In this document: positions 12,824 to 19,467 of the stretch, piece by piece
Numbering within the stretch: the stretch's first letter is position 1
How the letters are laid out: the number at the start of each line of letters is the position of its first letter
NCBI GenBank assembly: GCA_964478335.1
Contig: CAYZIC010000039.1
Span: 1 to 19,467 of the forward strand
DNA length: 19,467 nt
Source of the DNA: CAYZIC01 sp964478335
Lineage (GTDB): Bacteria; Verrucomicrobiota; Kiritimatiellia; RFP12; DVOR01
Direction: 5' to 3'
Notes under the pieces: model-generated
What the model was told of the DNA's origin: nothing
The model's database searches: none
Seen by the model: only the letters and a program-made list of their open reading frames with translations
Position numbers and translations under genes: made by a program

Positions 12824-14218
12824 TTATTGATCCTGCAAGAGGATCTGCGTCAGACCAGCAGTTTCCACTGGGCCGCGAGCAATAAAGGTCTCGGCATTCC
12901 AAGCGTAGCAAGGATCAATTTCCACTGCGATCGTCGGCTTACCTGTTTCATCGCAAGGCAAGGGCTGACCAGCGGCTGCGAACCACTTCGCCCACTTGCG
13001 CTGCAAATCAGCCTTGGTCGTCGCAGGAGAATCGCTCCCCTCGGCATTCTTCACAGGGGAGAATTCATCAAAACGGTCAAACTCTTGGTTGATCAACGTC
13101 TTGGCATCTGGCAGCACGTCAAAGATGAATTTCTCGAACTTGTAGCCATTAGGCGCATCAGCCTTGACAATCGAGCCATCAGGAGCCACCGTGGCGATCT
13201 TCTTGTGAGCCAAGTGCAGCGGCATATCAATCGCAGCCTCACGCTTGAGAAAGTCATAGGAGAAAAGGTGAATCGCAGGCGAACCGTAGTTCAACCAGAG
13301 CTTACCATCAGGCAAACGGCGATCCATCTGCTCAGGAGTCAATTCGCTGTATTCGACCATCGCGAATTGGCCAGCGCGCTTGACCACGATGCCCATACCT
13401 TCGCGAGGGTCACGCTTCGGGCAAACCTTGAGCGACATATCTGCTCCCTTAGCCGTGTGCAAACCAATGAAAGCCGGGGCTGCGATATTCACCATCGGAT
13501 TGTCAACCTGGAAGAAAAACACCGACGTGATGCCACGCTTAGCCATGTCAGCCAATGCCCCCGACGCCTGCAAAGCTGCAATCGTACCGCCGTGACCATC
13601 AGGGCTCATAAAGATGTGACCAGGAGTGTCCAAGATAATCTTGCCATCAGGCGTCAAAGCAGGCCACATCCCTTGCACGAAGAAAAAGACATCCTCTTGG
13701 GGCAAACCGAAGTAGCCATTTTCTGCGAAATGCGCACGCGTTGCCGCATCATTTGTTTCGCTGGTCATGATGTAAAAGGGAATACGCGTCTGATAGATGC
13801 GATCCATAGCCAAGATCTTGCGAGCGTGGAAATAGAAGAGCGACTGATCCGTGATCGGCCCAATGGGATAAGAGCCCTTAGGGCCATCAAAGCCAAGACG
13901 AGAGCCCTGACCACCAGCCACGAGCAAAGCCGCCACGTGCCCAGCGCGCAATTCCGCCTCGCCCTGGCCAAAATAGCTGGTGCGTTCATCACCCTCAAGC
14001 ACTTCGACAGCAGCCGGCTCAAAGTCAGCAGCAGCGCTATCAGCGGTAGCAGCAGAAGCCAAGATACCCTGCATACGGTTAATTTCGGCAAAGTCGAGTG
14101 TTGCGATCTGAGCCAATAGCGCAGACTGTTCTGCTTCGGACAATTGATGCCAAAAGGCCAAAACATGCTCTTGGCCAGCTGCGGTTAATGCGGTCTTTGC
14201 GTCTTCGTATCTCATCAT
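12824..14218 (-). CDS. UDPGP family pyrophosphorylase, UAP1-like
   Basis: A 464-aa nucleotidyltransferase that joins UTP and a sugar-1-phosphate to make a UDP-sugar. The nucleotide-binding loop is L-L-V-A-G-G-Q-G-S-R-L-G-F near residues 98-110, followed by G-P-K-G. Other blocks closely follow eukaryotic UDP-GlcNAc pyrophosphorylase (UAP1/AGX): Y-F-G-L near 159, F-V-Q-G-M-W-P-A-L with D-G-K-I-I-L after it, M-S-P-D-G-H-G-G near 204, V-D-N near 234 and M-V-E-Y-S-E-L near 284. Likely product is UDP-GlcNAc, but UDP-Glc or UDP-Gal cannot be excluded. It differs from bacterial GlmU, which has a C-terminal acetyltransferase domain. AAGGA lies 5 nt before the first of two adjacent ATGs. It follows prfB by 21 nt and ends before a 12-bp hairpin. 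Confidence 0.9.
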   Translation of the reverse strand: MMRYEDAKTALTAAGQEHVLAFWHQLSEAEQSALLAQIATLDFAEINRMQGILASAATADSAAADFEPAAVEVLEGDERTSYFGQGEAELRAGHVAALLVAGGQGSRLGFDGPKGSYPIGPITDQSLFYFHARKILAMDRIYQTRIPFYIMTSETNDAATRAHFAENGYFGLPQEDVFFFVQGMWPALTPDGKIILDTPGHIFMSPDGHGGTIAALQASGALADMAKRGITSVFFFQVDNPMVNIAAPAFIGLHTAKGADMSLKVCPKRDPREGMGIVVKRAGQFAMVEYSELTPEQMDRRLPDGKLWLNYGSPAIHLFSYDFLKREAAIDMPLHLAHKKIATVAPDGSIVKADAPNGYKFEKFIFDVLPDAKTLINQEFDRFDEFSPVKNAEGSDSPATTKADLQRKWAKWFAAAGQPLPCDETGKPTIAVEIDPCYAWNAETFIARGPVETAGLTQILLQDQ

Positions 14219-14239
14219 TATATTCCTTCTATCAGGTTA

Positions 14240-15367
14240 TCAGAGGTTTTTCTTAGCTTGTTGTTTGAGGTAAGCCTCAACAAATTCTTGAATATAGTTG
14301 CCATCCATCATGCCGACGATATTAGAGGTTTCAAAGCCAGTGCGATGGTCTTTGGCCAGCGTGTAGGGCTGAAAGACATAGCTACGGATCTGGCTACCCC
14401 AGGCGATTTCGCCCTTGTCGCCATAAAAGCGCTCCATCTCCTGGCGCTTCTTGTCCATCTCGCACTCATAGAGCTTGGCCTTCAAGACCTGCATCGCACG
14501 GGCTTTGTTTTGGTGTTGGCTGCGTTCTACTTGGCAGGAAACCACAATCCCAGAGGGGATGTGCGTCAAGCGCACGGCCGAGTCGGTCTTATTGACCTTT
14601 TGGCCGCCTGCGCCACCCGCGCGGTAGGTATCCACGCGTAAATCTTCTTCTTTGATCTCGATCTCGACGTCGTCATTGATTTCGGCAATGACATCAAGCG
14701 AACAAAATGACGTATGTCTGCGCTTAGCCGAGTCAAATGGCGAGATACGCACCAACCGGTGCACGCCACGTTCGGCCTTGAGGTAGCCATAAGCATAGGC
14801 ACCCTTAACGGCAAACATGACCGACTTGATCCCAGCCTCATCGCCCGGCTGGAAATCTAAAACTTCGATTTCAAATCCCGCATCCTGAGCATACATCTGA
14901 TACATTCTAAAGAGCATATCAGCCCAGTCGCATGATTCCGTGCCACCGGCGCCAGAGTGAAGCGTCAAGATTGCCCCAGCTGCATCGAGCTTACCGCACA
15001 GCAATGACTGCAAACGCAACTTGTCAGCAATCTTTTCGCCGCGGTCAAGCGTCGCATTGATCTCATCGACAAAAAGCGCCTCTTCCTCTTCATCTGCTGC
15101 ATCTGCAATCATCTCAAAGGCCATTTCAAGCTCTTCGACAGCAGAAACCAAATCATCATAGGGCTTAATAAAGGCCTTCTCGGCATTCCCCTGCGCAATG
15201 ATCGCACGAGCCTCATCGGGTTTATCCCAAAAGGTCGGTGACAAGGCTGCATCATCGGATGCGGCCAAGCGCTCACGGCGAGCATCAATAGCTAAATAGT
15301 GAGCCATCTCTTCTTTGCAGTGGCTCAATGTGGTGAAGCGTTCTTTTTGTGCGAGTAGATCGATCAT
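14240..15367 (-). CDS. prfB: Peptide chain release factor 2, without programmed frameshift
   Basis: RF2 recognises UGA and UAA stop codons and triggers peptide release. The 375-aa product (E. coli: 365) carries the stop-codon tripeptide S-P-F at 209-211 and the catalytic GGQ at 254-256 in A-G-G-A-G-G-Q-K-V-N-K-T-D-S-A-V-R. RF1 would have P-x-T in place of SPF. In many bacteria translation of prfB needs a +1 frameshift at an in-frame UGA after codon 25. Here codons 23-28 encode H-Y-L-A-I-D in one open frame with no UGA, so that autoregulation is missing. A weak AAGG lies 4 nt before the ATG. It lies upstream of, and probably in one transcript with, the UAP1-like gene. A separate terminator lies just upstream at 15404-15441. 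Confidence 0.97.
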   Translation of the reverse strand: MIDLLAQKERFTTLSHCKEEMAHYLAIDARRERLAASDDAALSPTFWDKPDEARAIIAQGNAEKAFIKPYDDLVSAVEELEMAFEMIADAADEEEEALFVDEINATLDRGEKIADKLRLQSLLCGKLDAAGAILTLHSGAGGTESCDWADMLFRMYQMYAQDAGFEIEVLDFQPGDEAGIKSVMFAVKGAYAYGYLKAERGVHRLVRISPFDSAKRRHTSFCSLDVIAEINDDVEIEIKEEDLRVDTYRAGGAGGQKVNKTDSAVRLTHIPSGIVVSCQVERSQHQNKARAMQVLKAKLYECEMDKKRQEMERFYGDKGEIAWGSQIRSYVFQPYTLAKDHRTGFETSNIVGMMDGNYIQEFVEAYLKQQAKKNL

Positions 15368-15403
15368 AGTACCTTAAATAGATGGTCCGAAAAGCAAAGC
15401 ATT

Positions 15404-15441
15404 AAAAAACAAGAGAGACAAACCATCAATAGGTTGTCTCT
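15404..15441 (-). terminator. Rho-independent terminator after the small basic protein gene
   Basis: AGAGAGACAA pairs with TTGTCTCTCT around a loop of about 10 nt, and six T residues follow on the minus strand (15404-15409). It begins 25 nt after the stop of the 67-aa gene and separates it from prfB. Confidence 0.85.
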
Positions 15442-15466
15442 CTCATTCAAAGTACCAATCGGTGCC

Positions 15467-15670
15467 TTACTTAGCAAGGGCAGCCTTGGTCTTCACGGGG
15501 GTGCGAAGAAGATCGCGGATTTCAACAGCGTTGAGCTTTGCAGCAACTGCTTCATCCATACCCATTGCGACCAAACGCTTACGCTGCAAAGCGTCACGGC
15601 GGCGGCGTTCGCCTGCGCACTTGACGGGGCGTGTTGCGGGTTTCTTATTGAGTGTACGTCCTGTACCCAT
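15467..15670 (-). CDS. Small basic protein, unknown function
   Basis: A 67-aa protein with a strongly basic, disordered-looking N-terminal half (M-G-T-G-R-T-L-N-K-K-P-A-T-R-P-V-K, then E-R-R-R-R-D-A-L-Q-R-K-R-L) and a helical C-terminal half (M-D-E-A-V-A-A-K-L-N-A-V-E-I-R-D-L-L-R). Size, charge and single-gene layout resemble small basic proteins common in Verrucomicrobiota and Planctomycetes, possibly nucleic-acid or ribosome associated; I cannot assign a family with certainty. GGAGG lies 5 nt before the ATG at 15670. A longer in-frame start at 15733 falls inside the promoter spacer and is rejected. The gene has its own promoter and terminator, which with the strong ribosome-binding site suggests high expression. 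Confidence 0.82.
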   Translation of the reverse strand: MGTGRTLNKKPATRPVKCAGERRRRDALQRKRLVAMGMDEAVAAKLNAVEIRDLLRTPVKTKAALAK

Positions 15671-15715
15671 AATATCCTCCAAAAATGTCTCTAGTTGTTC
15701 GATAAAGGTCTGACT

Positions 15716-15744
15716 AATATACCCTTTTCTCATGCAAAACGCAA
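15716..15744 (-). promoter_or_regulatory. Sigma70-type promoter of the small basic protein gene
   Basis: Minus strand: TTGCGT (15739-15744, 3 of 6), 17-nt spacer, TATATT (15716-15721, 5 of 6). Transcription would start near 15709 with a 39-nt leader carrying GGAGG. Confidence 0.6.
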
Positions 15745-15823
15745 GGGCAAAGTTACGAAAAGACGATAAAAAGCATCAAAAAAGGCTCCAATTGCCCCCA
15801 AAACGCCCCCACTCCCCCCTCGC

Positions 15824-18676
15824 CTACCAGCCGACCGTCGCCTTAATGAAGCGCGCCTTGGCCTGACCTCCATCGATGCGTTCCCAGCGTTTGAGGTCAT
15901 ACGACTGCCACAGCGACACCCGGCCATTGATCGTCTCTCCATTGGCAATGACTGGCACCACGCTCCCATCTGCCTTGTGCGTCAAATCTCTGATCGTCAA
16001 TGTCGGCGGGGTCTGAGACGGTGCCACGCCCATCAAGAAATGCAGCGCATAGTCTTGCGACAGATCCACCTGGGGATAGGTCCGTTCCCACGCCTTGAGC
16101 TTGCCATAATACGCCTCAGTTTGCCCAGCAGCCGCCACCCAGCTCGGATAAACAGCAGGCAAGGGTCCATTGAGCAAAGTCGTAATCGGTGCCTGCCAAT
16201 TCTCACTATAGGTCGTCGGATTGTGATACTGCGCAGCCGCCACCTCGGGATTGAGCGTGTCGATCAAGAAAAAGTGCACCTGCATCCCATTCATGAATTC
16301 CCCAAAGCGAGTCGGCTGCCAATACTTCTCCAGCCAAGCGTAGCCCGCATCAGAGCCCGTATAGATCTCCCACACGACATACCTGTCCATCGCTTTCTGC
16401 ACAGACCCATCCGCCACAACAGAGAGAAACTGCGAGTACGGCACGCTGTTATTCAACCGCTGAATCGTCACCCCCAAGATCGGCTTACCCGTTTCACGAG
16501 ACATCGCCACCGCCTCTTCATAAGAATGCGCCACATGCGTTGGCATCGGCTGCGTTCCCATTGGCGGATTAAAGACCACATAGCGCGTCGCCGTATGCCC
16601 CGTCACCGAATCCGCCACATCCAGCGCACCCCAATAGGTTCCCACCAGAGTAGGATTCTTAAAGGTAATCACCACCTGATTATTGCGCTTAGCTTTTGTC
16701 GCCTGGCGCACAGCATCATTCTGCCCACGCCACGCATACGTCCACGCATGCCCCGCCGTCACCGGCAGAGTCACCCCAGACGCCGTCATGACCGGTTCAC
16801 CAATCGTTGGCATTACCGCCGCTGGATTAGCCAAATGCTCCACATAATGCGTCGCCACTTGACTCAATTCATCACCGGCCTCAGGAGCACGCGACAAATG
16901 CGCCGTCACAGCATACCGATACTCACCAGCAGCCACACCAGCCATCACAGCTTCACGAGTTGTAGCCCCGACCTCTTGCGTCTGAACAGGTTGCCACTCG
17001 ACCATCTGGCCATTGACCGAAACCTCCTTAATGCGCAGCAACGTCTTCCCTACTGCATACGGCGCTTGATCACCATTGCTATTGTAGACATAAAATCCAA
17101 ACCGCAGCTCAGGTATCGACTGCTTAAAGTCATACACATACGTCTTCGCCTCAAGCGACTCACCAGTACCATTCGGCAATACCGTGAGCGAGATAGGATT
17201 CCAGTTGTCATCCCACCCATACTCACCATTCGCATCCACCGGCACCACAAAGGCCTTCGTGCCATTCTTCAAATCCACCATCTCATATTTCACCACCAAC
17301 TGATTGCCAGCCCGCACACTGATCGGCTCCGTGAAATAAGCAGTCGCCATAGGATAGTCTGCACCCCCACCCCACATCGGCTTCGTTGTTTGATACGTCG
17401 GCACCCCATCGACAATCGACACCCCAAATTTCCCCACGCCAGCCATCGTAGACACATCCAGAGGAATCACCTGAGCACGCTTCTCAGCCCTCGCCACCTC
17501 GACCGTGAAATGCTTCACCGCATCGGCATAATACTTCGGAAAGTCCCACGCCAGCGTAAAATCCCCCAGCCCAGCCACTGCCGGCATACGCTTAAAGAGC
17601 GGAATCGGTTCTGGCGTCACATCAACCGTGCAGTGATCCTGTTTGTAGCCACCCGCCTCAGCAAGCGGCCCCCACACATCACCAGCCCCACCCCAACCAA
17701 AGTTCAAGTGGTACTGCCGTTCACCAGCCACATCCATGTAGCCATCCAAGAGATAAGCATGCCGCGCATCACGCCCAGGCATCGTCGCACTCCCCGCCAG
17801 CACCACAGGCGCACCACGATCCAAAGAATCAGACACCGCCTTCCCCAAATCCTCATAGCGACTCGACAACTGCGACCGCCCACCACGATAATAAAAATGC
17901 TTATGCAAATGCACATAGATATCCGACGTATCCGCACCCGACGAAGCGTCCCCAAAGTTCATATTCAGCACCGCCCCACAGTCAGCCATCACCTGCGCCA
18001 CAGCCAGCGACTCACGTCCAGAGACATAGTGCAAATAGTTCTGCAGCATGTGATCCCAATCATAGTCCGCATCAAAGTCCGTATACTGCGACCACTGATC
18101 CTGTATCATCTTGTCACGACCACGCGGCGGCCATTCATAATAAGCCAGCAACTGCGCCATCGCCGTAGCCACACACCCAGTCACCTTACGACCATCATTC
18201 CCAGCACCACCATCATCACGCAAAGGCGCCATACGATTATAGTGATTCTCCTGACTCCAATGCACCGGCACCAAAGGCCCCACCTGCACAGACCCAGCAC
18301 CCACCCCCATCAACACAGGAGCAGGATTCAACAACGCCCCCCACCGCGCCCGATGCGCCACATCAGCCACACGATCACGCGCCAAAAGACTAGACAGCCC
18401 CTCACCCAAATTGTCCACATCAAGCGAACCACCAGTAAAGAACCTCACCGGAGCAAACTCATCATCCGCCGAACAAATCATCGCACCACTTGGAGCGAAG
18501 CGCACCAACCGATCCTCACCCAGCCGCTCAATCGACACCAAAGACCGCTCCCGCAAGACAGCACACTGCCCAGCAAAAGACCTCGCCATCCGTTCCACCA
18601 CATCATCAGCTACAGGCGCAGACCAAGCCACACCCATACACAGCAACACCACAGCCACACACAATTCACGCATCAT
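15824..18676 (-). CDS. Secreted C10 (streptopain-like) cysteine peptidase with thioredoxin-like C-terminal segment
   Basis: A 950-aa exported protease. Residues 1-19 are a signal peptide (M-M-R-E-L then a hydrophobic run ending A-W-S-A). Residues about 20-130 look like a propeptide. The catalytic domain (about 131-350) shows W-S-Q-x(3)-Y-N, the nucleophile in G-C-V-A-T-A-M-A-Q-L-L-A-Y-Y (Cys168), the catalytic His in R-H-A-Y-L-L-D-G-Y (His306), and H-L-N-F-G-W-G-G with the conserved Asn/Trp. All C10 landmarks are present, so it should be active. After beta-rich regions, residues about 718-835 (S-Y-E-E-A-V-A-M-S-R-E-T-G-K-P-I-L) resemble a thioredoxin-like fold without CxxC. The last 30 residues (L-W-Q-S-Y-D-L-K-R-W) resemble verrucomicrobial secreted-protein ends. 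GGAG lies 5 nt before the first of two ATGs. An upstream ATG at 18829 would hide the signal peptide. Confidence 0.92.
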   Translation of the reverse strand: MMRELCVAVVLLCMGVAWSAPVADDVVERMARSFAGQCAVLRERSLVSIERLGEDRLVRFAPSGAMICSADDEFAPVRFFTGGSLDVDNLGEGLSSLLARDRVADVAHRARWGALLNPAPVLMGVGAGSVQVGPLVPVHWSQENHYNRMAPLRDDGGAGNDGRKVTGCVATAMAQLLAYYEWPPRGRDKMIQDQWSQYTDFDADYDWDHMLQNYLHYVSGRESLAVAQVMADCGAVLNMNFGDASSGADTSDIYVHLHKHFYYRGGRSQLSSRYEDLGKAVSDSLDRGAPVVLAGSATMPGRDARHAYLLDGYMDVAGERQYHLNFGWGGAGDVWGPLAEAGGYKQDHCTVDVTPEPIPLFKRMPAVAGLGDFTLAWDFPKYYADAVKHFTVEVARAEKRAQVIPLDVSTMAGVGKFGVSIVDGVPTYQTTKPMWGGGADYPMATAYFTEPISVRAGNQLVVKYEMVDLKNGTKAFVVPVDANGEYGWDDNWNPISLTVLPNGTGESLEAKTYVYDFKQSIPELRFGFYVYNSNGDQAPYAVGKTLLRIKEVSVNGQMVEWQPVQTQEVGATTREAVMAGVAAGEYRYAVTAHLSRAPEAGDELSQVATHYVEHLANPAAVMPTIGEPVMTASGVTLPVTAGHAWTYAWRGQNDAVRQATKAKRNNQVVITFKNPTLVGTYWGALDVADSVTGHTATRYVVFNPPMGTQPMPTHVAHSYEEAVAMSRETGKPILGVTIQRLNNSVPYSQFLSVVADGSVQKAMDRYVVWEIYTGSDAGYAWLEKYWQPTRFGEFMNGMQVHFFLIDTLNPEVAAAQYHNPTTYSENWQAPITTLLNGPLPAVYPSWVAAAGQTEAYYGKLKAWERTYPQVDLSQDYALHFLMGVAPSQTPPTLTIRDLTHKADGSVVPVIANGETINGRVSLWQSYDLKRWERIDGGQAKARFIKATVGW

Positions 18677-18805
18677 AAACACTCCATACTTAATCTGTAC
18701 ACACAAAGACTCATCGAGCCTAACCACCCTCTTAAAAGCAACATCCATGCCAACCTTCCACCAACTATTACAAAAGAGCAAAGCTCTGCGGAGGACGATG
18801 AGCAC

Positions 18806-18836
18806 ACTACACATCCCCCGCAAGTTCAATTGTCAA
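18806..18836 (-). promoter_or_regulatory. Possible promoter for the C10 peptidase gene
   Basis: A perfect TTGACA -35 (18831-18836, minus strand) is followed after 19 nt by TGTAGT (18806-18811, 4 of 6). The spacer is long and the -10 imperfect. If used, the leader would be about 120 nt and would contain a small GAGC-AAA-GCTC stem (18776-18786). Confidence 0.3.
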
Positions 18837-19171
18837 AGATCAACCAAGCGACATGCCCATTCAAAAAACACATCCCCCTATATATAGCGCAAACGACCAA
18901 ACAAATCATTGACAAATATTTTCACCCTATCCCCACACCCCCACTTATTACAAACCGCCCCCAAATAAGCCCCCACCCAATCACCCCACAAAATAATTGC
19001 AGATTTTTAGCCCCCCCACGCTATACTATAGATTGGACTTTGGAGTCTAGCATTTGGGACAAGGCTCGCAAGCTCGCCTGCAACAGACCCACCGCAGGCC
19101 TACGCAGTGTAGGTATCACAGAGACACAGAGCGCGACTGCGTCGCTACACAGAGGCTCGCTACGCTGACTA

Positions 19172-19197
19172 TGGCCGCAGGCCACCAAGGAGAGCCG
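19172..19197. repeat. 26-bp direct repeat, copy 1
   Basis: This 26-bp stretch begins with the palindrome TGGCC-GCA-GGCCA and ends AAGGAGAGCCG. It is identical to 19442-19467, 270 bp away. With one mismatch the match extends 3 bp further left. Confidence 0.95.
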
Positions 19198-19407
19198 AGC
19201 GCAGCGAGGGGAGTTCTGTGCTGAGTTTACTCAGTGGGGGATTTAGAGACGGAGGCCATGCCCCACGGCCACGACTGCGGGGATAAAAGCGGGGCAACTG
19301 CGTTACTGGGTCAGTTTGCTCCTAGCTGCATGGCTTGCACGATCCGCATCGCAAGCTTGCGAGCGCTCAAGGCAGAGGCGAGAGCCTAGCAGGCCTACCC
19401 GCTCAGC

Positions 19408-19428
19408 GTCCTGTGGCCGCAGGCCACC
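19408..19428. repeat. Palindromic repeat GTGGCC-GCA-GGCCAC, copy in a tandem pair
   Basis: The 21-bp stretch at 19408-19428 recurs exactly at 19436-19456, a 28-bp period. Its core is a perfect palindrome with 6-bp arms around GCA (19413-19427). This second copy merges into the 26-bp repeat at the window end. Confidence 0.95.
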
Positions 19429-19441
19429 CCACGCAGTCCTG

Positions 19442-19467
19442 TGGCCGCAGGCCACCAAGGAGAGCCG
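19442..19467. repeat. 26-bp direct repeat, copy 2, cut by the window end
   Basis: Identical to 19172-19197. Because identity reaches the last base of the window, the true repeat may be longer, and more copies may follow. Confidence 0.95.

Larger units (their letters stand above)
18837..19467. other. Gene-free, palindrome-rich region at the right end
   Basis: There is no credible gene. The left part (18837-19020) is A/C-rich with C runs. From 19021 the composition changes to GC-rich sequence dense in short palindromes: CTATA-C-TATAG (19021-19031), CTGAGT-TT-ACTCAG (19221-19234), CGCAAGCTTGCG (19350-19361) and several GCA-centred palindromes. A TATACT at 19022-19027 with a weak TTGCAG 19 nt upstream could be a rightward promoter, but nothing recognisable lies downstream. 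The same style of sequence occurs at about 8950-9070. Confidence 0.65.

Noticed and set aside
12827..14119. Plus-strand open frame of 430 codons opposite the UAP1-like gene
   Set aside because: It is the antisense shadow of a well-supported enzyme, with no family features and no ribosome-binding site.
15776..15800. Terminator for the C10 peptidase gene
   Set aside because: A T6 run follows a possible GGC/GCC stem, but the stem is only 3 bp, too weak to call.
18996..19031. Rightward promoter near the right end
   Set aside because: TATACT is present, but the -35 is poor, the spacer is 19 nt, and nothing recognisable lies downstream; noted only within the region entry.
15977..19168. Plus-strand open frame of 1063 codons opposite the C10 peptidase
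   Set aside because: Its translation is dominated by Arg, His, Ile, Pro and Thr, has no recognisable domain, and mirrors the codon pattern of a clearly real peptidase on the other strand; it also continues into the repeat block.
19172..19467. CRISPR array
   Set aside because: Only two 26-bp copies 270 bp apart plus a 28-bp tandem of palindromes; no regular spacers and no cas genes.

Overview
This window appears to come from the chromosome of a Gram-negative bacterium. It carries lpxA (lipid A synthesis), an LptF/LptG-type LPS-export permease and an OmpA-like outer-membrane protein, so the cell has an LPS outer membrane. Three features suggest the Verrucomicrobiota (PVC group), possibly an anaerobic or gut-associated lineage: a eukaryote-type UAP1-like nucleotidyltransferase, a small basic protein, and a large secreted C10 peptidase whose C-terminus reads like the 'QS.DL..W' ending seen in many verrucomicrobial secreted proteins. 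That placement is an inference, because there is no rRNA or other phylogenetic marker here. Every supported gene is on the minus strand, so the window reads from right to left.

Right to left: (a) 18677-19467 has no gene. It is rich in short palindromes, and a 26-bp direct repeat lies 270 bp apart with its second copy running off the window end. (b) 15824-18676 is a secreted C10 (streptopain-like) cysteine peptidase with a C-terminal thioredoxin-like segment. (c) 15467-15670 is a 67-aa basic protein with its own promoter and terminator. (d) 15367-12824 is prfB followed by a UAP1-like pyrophosphorylase, ending at a perfect 12-bp hairpin. (e) 12710-9138 is a probable operon of SulP transporter, PflA-like radical SAM protein (1-nt overlap) and YebC, ending in a strong terminator at 9084-9116. 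(f) 8593-9083 has no gene and is rich in palindromes and homopolymer C/G runs.

(g) 8475-650 is a long co-directional run behind a good sigma70-type promoter: iron-dependent alcohol dehydrogenase, dihydroorotase, double-ACT protein, UPF0210 protein, OmpA-like protein, LptF/G permease, lpxA and a small membrane protein. Gaps are mostly 9-56 nt. It joins pyrimidine synthesis, a translationally coupled ACT/UPF0210 pair and envelope biogenesis. (h) 546-262 is a monocistronic gene for a small secreted Cys/Lys-repeat protein. It has a near-consensus promoter, a perfect 17-nt inverted repeat just downstream of the predicted start of transcription, and a strong terminator. (i) 52-1 is the start of a probable acyltransferase that continues outside the window.

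Most of the window is ordinary housekeeping content. The items most worth a second look are the Cys/Lys-repeat protein and its leader palindrome, the recurring intergenic palindromes with a GCA loop always on the plus strand, and the domain make-up of the C10 peptidase. I found no CRISPR array, tRNA, rRNA, insertion sequence, phage gene or recognisable defence system.
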